Assembly: GCA_029263855.1 (NCBI GenBank)
Contig: JAJUFC010000001.1
Location: forward strand, 124,001-188,000
Reading direction: 5' to 3'
DNA from: Candidatus Thermochlorobacteriaceae bacterium
GTDB lineage: Bacteria; Bacteroidota; Chlorobiia; Chlorobiales; Thermochlorobacteraceae
DNA: 64,000 nt
Shown here: piece by piece, positions 54,004-63,564 of the stretch
Layout: every line of letters begins with the position of its first letter
Numbering within the stretch: the stretch's first letter is position 1
The notes under the pieces: model-generated
Seen by the model: the letters and a program-made list of their open reading frames with translations, nothing else
What the model was told of the DNA's origin: nothing
Database searches by the model: none
Made by a program: the position numbers and the translations under genes

Positions 54004-57000
54004 ATGGAGAGCAAAAAATTCAATGCTTCAAAATCAAGCCAAGCGAATATGAAAGTTTTTTACGCCACAACGACTTCTGCCGCAAAAACCATATCTAAAA
54101 ACCTCTGCTTGAAAATCGCGTGCGCGCTTGCATGCGCATTGGGATTTGCCGTGAGCGCAAACGCGCAAGCCGTCGGCGATTACCGCTCGACAGTTGCCGT
54201 CTTTAACTGGACGGTGACCGGAAACTGGGAACGCTGGAACGGCTCGGCTTGGATTTTGAACCCAACGGAAGGCTATCCCGGACAAAATGCCGGCACGGGC
54301 ACGGTTACGATACGCGACGGCGCAACGGTAACGATTAACGTTTCGCCCGCCAACGCTATCGGCGGCTTGGTCGTCGGCGAAGGCGCAAGCGGCACACTGC
54401 AGTTTGATAACACGAGTGGAAGAGTATTAACCGTAGGTGCAAATGGCGTGCTGGTCAATGCGGGCGGCACGTTTAGAGCGAGCGGACCCGTGCAAGACGG
54501 TGGCAACGATACGCAAACCCTCACGATTCAGGGCGGCGGCTCATTTACGAACAACGGCACGATTGATTTTCGTCGAGCCGACGGAGCGAATTTTGACGTG
54601 GTCAATATCAACCTTTCAGGCAACCTTGCAGGTTCGGGCACGTCCAACTTCAACAACATCACCTTCAACGGCACGAACAACCAAACCATCACGATTGGCG
54701 GCACGATTTCCAACGTGCAAGCCGTAACCTACAACAACACGGGCACGGCGCCCAACAACCAAATCACCAACCAATCGACAACCTTCACCAACGCGCTCAC
54801 CACGCGACAAACGGCGGCCGGCGCAACGAACATTTCTACCTTCACAGCGGGTAACTATCGGCACGATAACACAGCGACTTACCTTGTAAGCAACAGCAGC
54901 ATAACCGTTCAAACGGCAATGACGGTAACGGCGCTGCAAGGGACGATGAACTTCGCGCACGACAATGCCAGCGCGCCTGCCTTGACGCTAAATGGTCGTC
55001 TGATTGTAAGCGGCGGCACGGTGAACGCAGGCGTGAATACGAATACAACAAGCGAGTTTGCCAATTCGCTTGTGATGAATGCCGCAAACGCTTCCATTGA
55101 GTTAAACAGCGGCGCGCTCAATGTGGGCAATACCACGACAGGCTTCGGAAATTTGCGGATGGGCGTAGACAACTTAACGATTACCATCAACGGCGGCACG
55201 CTGAGAACGGAGCGCTGGGTGATTGGTTCAGGCAACACGGATAACCACGTGGTTACGATTAACGGCGGCTTGGTGCAAATTCTCCCGACGGTAACAACCA
55301 CGAACCGCGTGGCTCTGCAATTTGTGCAAGGCACGCTCACGATGAACGGCGGGCAAATGCGCGTCGGCGAATCGCTCACGAGCATTACGGGAAGCAATCT
55401 CGTGCAGCTGTCAACGGTTGGCGCGGCAGACCAGCCCTGTAACTTCACGATTAATGACGGCTCTGTAATCGTCGCGGGCAATTCGTCGTTTACGAGCGTC
55501 GCTGCAGTGAATCCATTTAACCTTGGCGCTGCTGGCGCGGCAAATGTCACGCTCACCGTGGGCAATGGCAGCGGCGGCGATTCAACGGCGGTTTTGCTCA
55601 TTTTGCCAAACCTTGCGCCAGAAACCCCAACGCCCTCAACGCGCAATATCTTGGATATGGATGCTAACGATCCAGATGTCAATCGAATTGTGCTCCGTTC
55701 TGATGGAAATATCAAGGTGGGTGGCGGAAACATTGGAAATTTGAGACTAAATGGAACGGGGTGCGAGGTTATCGCTCAGGGAGGAAAACTAAATGTGACC
55801 GCGTCGTTGACAATCGCTAACGGGGCTTATTTTGGCGTGTTGGGTCCCGCAACGGTCGATATCGGTAGAACCGCCAGTTCAGGCGCGAACACGGTAACCT
55901 TCTCTGCGAACCCAACCACAGAAACGCGCTTCCGCGTCGATGACAATAGTGCCGTCGTGAACATCGGCGATGGCAATGCCAATATGGTGATTGGCAATAA
56001 TGTCATCGCAGGAACCGCTCCGAACAATGACGCTTTCGGACAAAACGGCTTCGTTAGTTTTGAACTCAATCGCGGCACAGTGAATTTGAACGGTCGCTTC
56101 CAACTCATTGATCCCAATGCGCGCTTGGTGATGACGGGCGGCAGTTTCAACATCAACCCGCAGGGCGACAACGATGTCTCAGGCACGCTGAATACTTGCT
56201 TTCTTCAGCGCGGCATCGTGATTATGACGGGTGGCGACCTCACGATCGTCAATCCGCCTGCCAACGCAGGCGCAGGGGTAGCAATGCTGATTAATCAACA
56301 AGGAGATCCGGATACGCCAGGTCAGTTGAGTGGCGATACGACGGCGGCCACGGCGATTGACTTTTCAGGAAGCCTGATTCGCTTTGGCAATGGCGTTTCA
56401 ACGTCGTCCGGCGCGGCAAACGAAGGCTTTGAAGTCAATCTGCATAACTCGCATACCTACGGCGACATTGAGGTCAATAACCCATCGGGCAACAATCGAT
56501 TCGTTTGGTTCTATTCTACGCCCGTAAACTCGACCATAAACCTGACGAATTTGAACATCGTCGCAGGCGAGTTCCGTCAAGGGAGACCTGCGGGACCTGT
56601 AAGCCCGAATACGCTCATCAACAGCGCGAGCGGCAGTTTTACGCTGGGGTCAAGCGCGTATTATCGCATCTTTAACAATGCGGCTGGCAATCCCTTCCCG
56701 TCAGGCTTTGCCGCTTACACGTTCAACTCTGGCTCAAAAGTGGAGTTTAACGGGAACGCCTTGCAAACGATAGACGCGAGACCATACAGCAACTTGATTA
56801 TCGCGGGCAACGGAACTTACACGCCCAATTCGGGCACGAGCGTCGCGGATACGCTCACATTGCAAGGCGGCACGCTCAACGCAGGCTCAAATCTCACCAT
56901 GGGGTCAGGCTCGACCTTGCGCCGTAGCAACGGACATATTTTGAATGTGACCGCGACAGGCGGTTCAGGCTACGTGGTTGGAAGCATCGTAACCTTTTCG

Positions 57001-60000
57001 GGCGGCGGCGGTTCGGGCGGCATCGGCATCGTAACTGCGATTGGCGTCGGCGGCGCAAACCCAACGATTGCGATGATTAATCGCGGGTCGGGTTACACAG
57101 ACGCGGCAAGCATCACGGTTTCAGGCGGCGGTGGTTCGGGGGCGACTTTCACCATCACGCTTGGCGGCGGCTCGGTAAGCGCAACGGATTTGGACGGTCC
57201 ATCAAACAACGACTACACGGTCGAATACGCGGGCACGTCGCAAACGATGGCAAACGCGGAATTTACGGGCGCAGGACCGCGCTCCTTGCGCATCAGCGCG
57301 ATAACGGGACAAACCATCACGCTCAACGCGGCAAGAACCCTAACGCGCACGTCAGTCGGCGGCAACCTCGATCTAAAGAGCGGCAATTTCAGCGATGGCG
57401 GCTTCATTCTGGACGTGTTAGGCACATTGAGCGGCACGGCAGATGGCGCGCACACAGGCACGACGGGACGCATTCGAATGAGCGGCACGAGCGCGCAAAG
57501 CATTTCAGGCAATGTGACCGTTCAAAACATTGAACTGAGCAACAGCGCAGGCGCGTCGCTCGCCGCAGGCGCGGAAATGACCATCAACGGCTTGCTTACC
57601 CTCACAAATGGCATTCTCAACGTCAGCGACAGACGCTTGACGTTTGGGCTTTCCGCGCCAAATCCATCAGGCACGTTTAGCGCCACGAGAATGATTCAAA
57701 CGAGCGGCACCATAGGCGCGCAAGGCGTGAGAAAGCGGTATCAGTCGGGCGTAGACTTCACTTTTCCCGTTGGCGTGTCAGCGCGTTATACGCCTGCGCG
57801 CATCAATGTAATTGCGGCAACGGGCATTGATTTTGTTACGCTCCGTCCCGTCAACGCCGAAGCGCCGACCAACTCGGGCGAAGACGCGCTCCAGTTCTAT
57901 TGGCTTGTGTCGAAAGGTCCTTCGCTCACGACCACCAACGTCTCGCACGAATACAGTTACGACAACGGCGGCGCGCCCAACATCGTAGAGGTCGACTCGA
58001 CGCTCTATGTTCCAGGACGCAATACGCCATCGCTGACAAACTGGTCTATCGCGGGAACAACCACAGAAGTCGATGAGGCATCAGACCCGTCCATCATTTA
58101 CTTTAACAACGTGTCGTATATCGACGGCTACTTCACGGCGGGGACGAGCGCGAAGTTCAACAACGCGACCATTGAGGTCTTTTACAGCGCGGCAGACGGC
58201 AACTGGGGGAGCCTCAGCACTTGGGCGATTGGCGGTTTCACGGGAACGCCTGCAACAAGTTTGCCTGGCGGCAATACGCCCGTCATCATTGGCAACAATC
58301 GCACGGTAACCGTTCCTGACGGTTCGGCGACGGCTGTGCCAAGCGTGCAGATTCAAAGCACGGGCACGTTGCGCTTCACAGGGTCATCAATGCCCGCAAC
58401 TGACTTTGGCTTGGTTGATGGTACGGGACGCATTTTAATTGAAACTGACCTCAATCCCGCGCAATTCCCGCTGGGTACCTTCACGGACTTTTTAGGCACG
58501 CTGGGCGGCACGGTCGAGTATGGCGGCGCGGCAAGTTACACCCTGCCCGCTTCGCCAACCACATACTGCAATCTTGTGATTTCAGGCGGTAGCACGACCA
58601 AAACCTTCCCGAATCAAAACCTCGTCATTTCGGGCAATATGACCGTGCAAGATGGCGCAACGGCGCGATTGAGCAACCTCACGAATGGCAATCTGACCTT
58701 AGACGGCACGGCGTCGGGTGGCGGCAACCTGACCGTAACGGGAACGGGAAGCATTCTGCGCTTTATGAACGATGTGGCAAGAACCGTAACGGTCGCTAAC
58801 GACGTTACCGTCGGCGCGGGCGCAACCTTCGATGTGGCAACCACAGGCACAGCCGTCGCCAATGAACTCTCCATCGGCGGAAGTCTCGCCAACAACGGCA
58901 CGTTTGATATGAGCGATGGCACGGGCGCAGGCGCGCGCCGCGCTCGAGTAACTTTTACGGGCACGGCAGACGAAACCATTTCAGGTACGGGCGGCACGAC
59001 TGACTTCAACATTTTGCGCGTCAATAAAGGCACATCGCAAACGCCGATTTTGGACGTAACTGCCTCAAACTTCACCTTGTCAGGACCAACCACATCAACG
59101 AAATCGCTCGACTTGGTCAATGGCACGTTCCGCCTGTCAGCAGGGCATACCATCACGCTCAGCACGGATTCGCCGAATTACAGCATTCCTGAAAACGCGC
59201 GGCTGTGGGTCAATCACCCGTCGGCAATTGCGCGCATTCAATCGGGTACGTTGGACAATAGCCTCATTTTGGAGGGCAGATTGCAACTCTCGGACGGGCA
59301 AATTCAAATTGGGAACGACAACACGGGCGTAGCGGATAACAGCATTATTTATGATAACAACACGTCGGTGATTGACGTAAGCGGCGGCACGCTGACGGTG
59401 GGCGCGGCGATTCGTCCCGCAAACGCAACGACTCCGACGGCGCTCAACTACACGCAAACGGGCGGCACGGTGATTCTTTCCAACAACCGCGCCAACGCGC
59501 CCAACGCAACCAGCCCTGGCGTCAATCAAGCGACGGTGGCGGATTTGCTCATTCGCAACGCGAGCAGTCAGTTCAATATGTTGGGCGGCTTATTGCGCGT
59601 TGATAGACGCAATCCCGTTGGCGGCGCAGGCGGTTCGGGCATCGCGATTCGCATCGATGCCGCGTCGCACAATGTAACGGGTGGCACGGTGCAAGTGATT
59701 TCCAGCGCGACGAACGTCAATCAGCCTTGCGCCATCGTCTCCATCGTTCCGTTCTGGAACTTGCAAATTGGCGCAGGCACAGGCTACACGGCAAATGTGG
59801 GCGGCGCGCAAGACACTCCGCAAGATTTTACGGTGCGCAACGACTTCACGCTCAATACGGGCGGCGAGTTCAGGCTTTATCGCGTCAATGGCGCAACGAC
59901 AAATGAACCGCGCAACTTCACGGTCGGCGGAAACTTCACGGTGCAAAACGGCACGTTTGCCGTCGGTTCAACCTCAACCGTAACCTTCAACGGTTCAGGG

Positions 60001-63000
60001 TTATCGGGACAATCCGCGCCGCAAGTCATCACGCGCGTGGGCGGCGGCACGATTACGTTCCGCAATGTCACCTTGAACAATACCTCGTCGCCCAACACGG
60101 TTCGAATGGGTGCGAACACCGATTTGAGCGTCATTGGCAACTGGACAACGACCGCCGGCACGTTTGACGCAGAAACCAATGCGCGCACCGTAACCTTCAA
60201 TGGCGCAGCGGCGCAAACCATCGCGGGCAACACGGATTTCTACAACCTTACGATTAACAACGCATTAGGCGTTACGCTTTCAAGCGGCGCGCTCGGCATT
60301 CGCAACACGGTCGGCTCGGGCGGCACGCTCACGCTGACGTCTGGCATCTTAAACATCGGCGCAAATTCGCTCGTCATTCGCAACACGGACGCGACGGCGA
60401 TTGGCGGCACGCCCAGCGCCAGCAATATGATTCTAACAAATGGCACGGCATCGGCGGCAGGCGTAACCAAACACTACAACGCCACGGGCAACTTCACTTT
60501 CCCTGTCGGCACCACGACAAACTACACGCCCGCCACGATTAACGTGACCGCAAGCGATGGCGCAGGCACGATTACCGTCGCGCCCGTCGATGCGCGTCAT
60601 CCGCTCGCGACAGGATCGACCAACGCGCTCCTTTACTACTGGCGCGTGTCCAATACGGGGCTTGGCAATCCAACCGTAACGCATACCTACCAATATCCTG
60701 CGGCGATTACGGAAGAGGGAACGCCTGCGTCCTATCAAGGCGGCTACTATGTCTCTTCGCCAACGCCGGCTTGGACAACGAATGTCGCTTACACACGAAC
60801 CGCAGGACCGCCAAGAACGGTAACCTTTCCAACCATTGGAGTGATTCAAGGCGACTTTACGGCTGGGGAAACTACGGCATTCGCCGCGCTGACCATCTTT
60901 TACAGTTTTGCCGATGGCGCATGGAATGTCCCATCATCGTGGTCTACAACGGGATTTAGCGGACCAGTCGCGACCTCTACGCCGGGCGCGGGCAACCCCG
61001 TTATCATTGGCAATAGCCGCACGATAACGATTCCTGCGACGGGAACAATCAACGGCGCATCGACAGAGATTCAATCAACGGGTGTATTGGTGATTCAACG
61101 CACTGCCGCGCCTGCAATTGGCACGGTGTCGGGAACGGGACGCATTCGCTACGATGTCACGGCAACGCCAACGCTCCCGTCGTTAGACGCAACCTTCCTT
61201 GCAGGCGGCACGGTGGAATACGCCAACGCAGCGGCATATAACTTGCCCACCACGCCCACAACCTACGGCAATTTGGAAATTTCCGCGGGCACGAAGACGC
61301 TTGCCGCAAATACGACCATCAACGGCAACCTGACGGTTTCGGGCGGCACGCTGGCAATGCAAACCTTTACGCTCAACCGCGCCACGTCAGGCGGCACGAT
61401 GACGATGAACGCAGGCACGACGCTCACGCTCACGGGCGCAAACAACTTCCCCGCGAACTACGCAACCTATTCGCTTGCGCCAACCAGCACGGTTGAGTAT
61501 GCGGCGGCGGCAAACCAAACCGTGTCAGCCGTAACTTACGGCAATCTCACATTCAGCGGTGGCGGCACGAACAACCGCACGCTTGCAGGCGCAACGACCG
61601 TTCAAGGCAACTTGACGATTGACGCAGGCAAAACGCTTGTTACGAGCAACAACGATTTGACGGTCGGCGGAAACTTTGACCTCGCGGCAGCAACGGCAGG
61701 CTTTACGGGCGGCACCTCGACCGTAACCTTCAACGGCGCAGGTGCGCAAACCATCACGCGCACGGGTGGCGGTACGCTCACCTTGAATAATATGACCGTC
61801 AATAAACCGAGCGGCTCGCTCACGCTCGCAACCGCGACGGCAACAACGACGCTCTCCGTTCCCGGTGCGCTCGCAATGACGAGCGGCACATTTGCGATTG
61901 GCGGCTCGGCATCGGTCGCGAATGCGCTCTCGCTGGGCGGCACGGTAACGGGAAGCGGCACGATTACAGGTTCAACCTTCTCCGACCTTGCCATCACGGG
62001 AAGCGGCGCGCTCGGCACGCTGAACTTCACGGCAGGCGGACAAACCTTACGGCGACTCTCGGTCAATCGCACGGGCACAAGTCCAACCGTTACGCTCGGC
62101 ACGGAACTTTCCGTCGGAGGCTCAGCCGCAGCGGATACGCTCACGCTGACGTCGGGAAGAATCGTAACGGGTTCAAATGCCTTGCGCCTCACCAACACGA
62201 ACCAAGTCGGACACGGTAGCGCAACCGCCTATGTCGATGGCATTCTTTCCATTACCTATCCGTCAGGCACGGGAGTCAATCGTTTCTTCCCGATTGGCAA
62301 CGGCGCGCTCTATCGCCCGATGCGCGTCATCGGCAATCCTGCCGCAAGCACGCGCGTCGAAGTCCAAATGATTAACAGCGCACCTCCTGGAACAGGCGAA
62401 TCCGGCATCAACAACCTTTCGGGCACGCGGTATTATCGCATCACGACGAACAACACGTTCGGCTCGCCAGCGGTGATGCTCAGCCTGAACACGAACGGTC
62501 CTACCGACGAAGAATACTCGAACCCATCAGGCTTGCGCCTTGCGAGCACGAATGCCAATCCGCCCACAGGTTCGACCACTTGGAACGTTAGCGGAACGGC
62601 AACGGTAACGGGAACATATCCAAGCGTAACGGTTCAAGCGGCGCTCAACGCATCGACAATCTTGAACAACACGACGGCATTCGTTACGGCGGCGAGCGTC
62701 ACCCCTGATAACCCGCTCCCCGTCAATATGCTCGCCTTTAACGCGACGGCGAAAAACGGTCGCACCATTCGCTTGGAGTGGGAAACGGCTTCCGAACAAG
62801 ACAATCTCGGCTTCGTGCTCTACCGTAGCGAGACCGAAAACGACAACTTTGAACAAGTCGCCTCTTATCAAACGACGGATAAGTTGCGCGGACAAGGCAC
62901 GAAGCTCACCGAAACGAGATATGCCTACGAAGACAGCCAAAACACCCAACCGGGCAAAGCCTACTTCTACAAACTCGTTAGCGTAGACTTTAACGGCACG

Positions 63001-63315
63001 CGCCACAACATCTCGCTCGACGGGCAAAGCGTTTGGGACGTTCAACTGCCGTTTGAATACGCGCTTGACCAAAACTATCCCAATCCGTTCAATCCCGTAA
63101 CGACGATTCAGTTCTCGCTCGAGAAGGCAGGAAAAACAACAATTGAGATTTACAATGTGCTCGGTCAAAAAGTCGCCACATTAGTAAATGCCGATTTGAG
63201 CGCGGGCGCGCATCGATACCAATGGAACGCCAGCGGCTTGGCAAGCGGCATCTACTTCTACCGTTTGCGAAGCGATAACTTCGTGGCGACAAGGAAAATG
63301 CTCTTGGTGAAGTGA
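54004..63315 (+). CDS. Giant secreted repeat protein with type IX sorting domain
   Basis: Protein of 3103 residues starting at the ATG at 54004, set by AAGGAAG about 6-12 bases upstream; an earlier frame start at 53920 has no such site. The signal peptide ends SANAQAVGD near residue 55. The body is almost entirely parallel beta-helix-like repeats rich in G, T, N, S and V (repeated words INGGTL, NLTV, VTFNG, GNLT). About 2.7 kb-long modules recur (for example FPVG at 57762 and 60499; FYSxADGxW at 58180 and 60898). A Gly-rich insert occupies about residues 978-1060. The final 85 residues are a type A sorting domain (QNYPNPFNPVTT ... RKMLLVK). Probably a surface adhesin or filament secreted by the type IX system. 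Confidence 0.88.
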   Translation: MESKKFNASKSSQANMKVFYATTTSAAKTISKNLCLKIACALACALGFAVSANAQAVGDYRSTVAVFNWTVTGNWERWNGSAWILNPTEGYPGQNAGTGTVTIRDGATVTINVSPANAIGGLVVGEGASGTLQFDNTSGRVLTVGANGVLVNAGGTFRASGPVQDGGNDTQTLTIQGGGSFTNNGTIDFRRADGANFDVVNINLSGNLAGSGTSNFNNITFNGTNNQTITIGGTISNVQAVTYNNTGTAPNNQITNQSTTFTNALTTRQTAAGATNISTFTAGNYRHDNTATYLVSNSSITVQTAMTVTALQGTMNFAHDNASAPALTLNGRLIVSGGTVNAGVNTNTTSEFANSLVMNAANASIELNSGALNVGNTTTGFGNLRMGVDNLTITINGGTLRTERWVIGSGNTDNHVVTINGGLVQILPTVTTTNRVALQFVQGTLTMNGGQMRVGESLTSITGSNLVQLSTVGAADQPCNFTINDGSVIVAGNSSFTSVAAVNPFNLGAAGAANVTLTVGNGSGGDSTAVLLILPNLAPETPTPSTRNILDMDANDPDVNRIVLRSDGNIKVGGGNIGNLRLNGTGCEVIAQGGKLNVTASLTIANGAYFGVLGPATVDIGRTASSGANTVTFSANPTTETRFRVDDNSAVVNIGDGNANMVIGNNVIAGTAPNNDAFGQNGFVSFELNRGTVNLNGRFQLIDPNARLVMTGGSFNINPQGDNDVSGTLNTCFLQRGIVIMTGGDLTIVNPPANAGAGVAMLINQQGDPDTPGQLSGDTTAATAIDFSGSLIRFGNGVSTSSGAANEGFEVNLHNSHTYGDIEVNNPSGNNRFVWFYSTPVNSTINLTNLNIVAGEFRQGRPAGPVSPNTLINSASGSFTLGSSAYYRIFNNAAGNPFPSGFAAYTFNSGSKVEFNGNALQTIDARPYSNLIIAGNGTYTPNSGTSVADTLTLQGGTLNAGSNLTMGSGSTLRRSNGHILNVTATGGSGYVVGSIVTFSGGGGSGGIGIVTAIGVGGANPTIAMINRGSGYTDAASITVSGGGGSGATFTITLGGGSVSATDLDGPSNNDYTVEYAGTSQTMANAEFTGAGPRSLRISAITGQTITLNAARTLTRTSVGGNLDLKSGNFSDGGFILDVLGTLSGTADGAHTGTTGRIRMSGTSAQSISGNVTVQNIELSNSAGASLAAGAEMTINGLLTLTNGILNVSDRRLTFGLSAPNPSGTFSATRMIQTSGTIGAQGVRKRYQSGVDFTFPVGVSARYTPARINVIAATGIDFVTLRPVNAEAPTNSGEDALQFYWLVSKGPSLTTTNVSHEYSYDNGGAPNIVEVDSTLYVPGRNTPSLTNWSIAGTTTEVDEASDPSIIYFNNVSYIDGYFTAGTSAKFNNATIEVFYSAADGNWGSLSTWAIGGFTGTPATSLPGGNTPVIIGNNRTVTVPDGSATAVPSVQIQSTGTLRFTGSSMPATDFGLVDGTGRILIETDLNPAQFPLGTFTDFLGTLGGTVEYGGAASYTLPASPTTYCNLVISGGSTTKTFPNQNLVISGNMTVQDGATARLSNLTNGNLTLDGTASGGGNLTVTGTGSILRFMNDVARTVTVANDVTVGAGATFDVATTGTAVANELSIGGSLANNGTFDMSDGTGAGARRARVTFTGTADETISGTGGTTDFNILRVNKGTSQTPILDVTASNFTLSGPTTSTKSLDLVNGTFRLSAGHTITLSTDSPNYSIPENARLWVNHPSAIARIQSGTLDNSLILEGRLQLSDGQIQIGNDNTGVADNSIIYDNNTSVIDVSGGTLTVGAAIRPANATTPTALNYTQTGGTVILSNNRANAPNATSPGVNQATVADLLIRNASSQFNMLGGLLRVDRRNPVGGAGGSGIAIRIDAASHNVTGGTVQVISSATNVNQPCAIVSIVPFWNLQIGAGTGYTANVGGAQDTPQDFTVRNDFTLNTGGEFRLYRVNGATTNEPRNFTVGGNFTVQNGTFAVGSTSTVTFNGSGLSGQSAPQVITRVGGGTITFRNVTLNNTSSPNTVRMGANTDLSVIGNWTTTAGTFDAETNARTVTFNGAAAQTIAGNTDFYNLTINNALGVTLSSGALGIRNTVGSGGTLTLTSGILNIGANSLVIRNTDATAIGGTPSASNMILTNGTASAAGVTKHYNATGNFTFPVGTTTNYTPATINVTASDGAGTITVAPVDARHPLATGSTNALLYYWRVSNTGLGNPTVTHTYQYPAAITEEGTPASYQGGYYVSSPTPAWTTNVAYTRTAGPPRTVTFPTIGVIQGDFTAGETTAFAALTIFYSFADGAWNVPSSWSTTGFSGPVATSTPGAGNPVIIGNSRTITIPATGTINGASTEIQSTGVLVIQRTAAPAIGTVSGTGRIRYDVTATPTLPSLDATFLAGGTVEYANAAAYNLPTTPTTYGNLEISAGTKTLAANTTINGNLTVSGGTLAMQTFTLNRATSGGTMTMNAGTTLTLTGANNFPANYATYSLAPTSTVEYAAAANQTVSAVTYGNLTFSGGGTNNRTLAGATTVQGNLTIDAGKTLVTSNNDLTVGGNFDLAAATAGFTGGTSTVTFNGAGAQTITRTGGGTLTLNNMTVNKPSGSLTLATATATTTLSVPGALAMTSGTFAIGGSASVANALSLGGTVTGSGTITGSTFSDLAITGSGALGTLNFTAGGQTLRRLSVNRTGTSPTVTLGTELSVGGSAAADTLTLTSGRIVTGSNALRLTNTNQVGHGSATAYVDGILSITYPSGTGVNRFFPIGNGALYRPMRVIGNPAASTRVEVQMINSAPPGTGESGINNLSGTRYYRITTNNTFGSPAVMLSLNTNGPTDEEYSNPSGLRLASTNANPPTGSTTWNVSGTATVTGTYPSVTVQAALNASTILNNTTAFVTAASVTPDNPLPVNMLAFNATAKNGRTIRLEWETASEQDNLGFVLYRSETENDNFEQVASYQTTDKLRGQGTKLTETRYAYEDSQNTQPGKAYFYKLVSVDFNGTRHNISLDGQSVWDVQLPFEYALDQNYPNPFNPVTTIQFSLEKAGKTTIEIYNVLGQKVATLVNADLSAGAHRYQWNASGLASGIYFYRLRSDNFVATRKMLLVK

Positions 63316-63336
63316 TTCGCGAGCAATCAACGATTA

Positions 63337-63362
63337 CGAGGGCGGGCGACAAACCGCCCTCG
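63337..63362 (+). terminator. Terminator after giant gene
   Basis: CGAGGGCGG-gcgacaaa-CCGCCCTCG, a 9-bp perfect stem followed by TTGCTTT, 21 bp after the stop codon. Confidence 0.8.
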
Positions 63363-63492
63363 TTGCTTTAAATTCGCTTGCAAATAAATCAGTTCGCCAC
63401 AGACCTTTACCACTGATTACAACAGGTAATACTTTTCTGCCAAAGAACCCTCGCAAATTCACAAAAAGAGCGACTTGACAAATGGAACGAAT

Positions 63493-63523
63493 TTTGACTG
63501 ATGGTAAAGGAATGTTATTTTTG
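63493..63523 (+). promoter_or_regulatory. Bacteroidota-type promoter of the last gene
   Basis: TTTG at 63493-63496, exactly 19 bp, then TATTTTTG at 63516-63523; a full TTTG-N19-TAnnTTTG match, with the start codon 41 bp further on. Confidence 0.65.
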
Positions 63524-63564
63524 CCCTGTTGCTCAAACTCAAAACCGATAAGTAAAGCCGAAAT

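Noticed and set aside
54909-55733. Long minus-strand frames rich in Pro/Val/Ala opposite the giant gene (also at 58614-59165 and 61602-62198)
   Set aside because: They are mirror images of Gly/Thr/Asn-rich repeats in the sense frame, low in complexity and without ribosome-binding sites.
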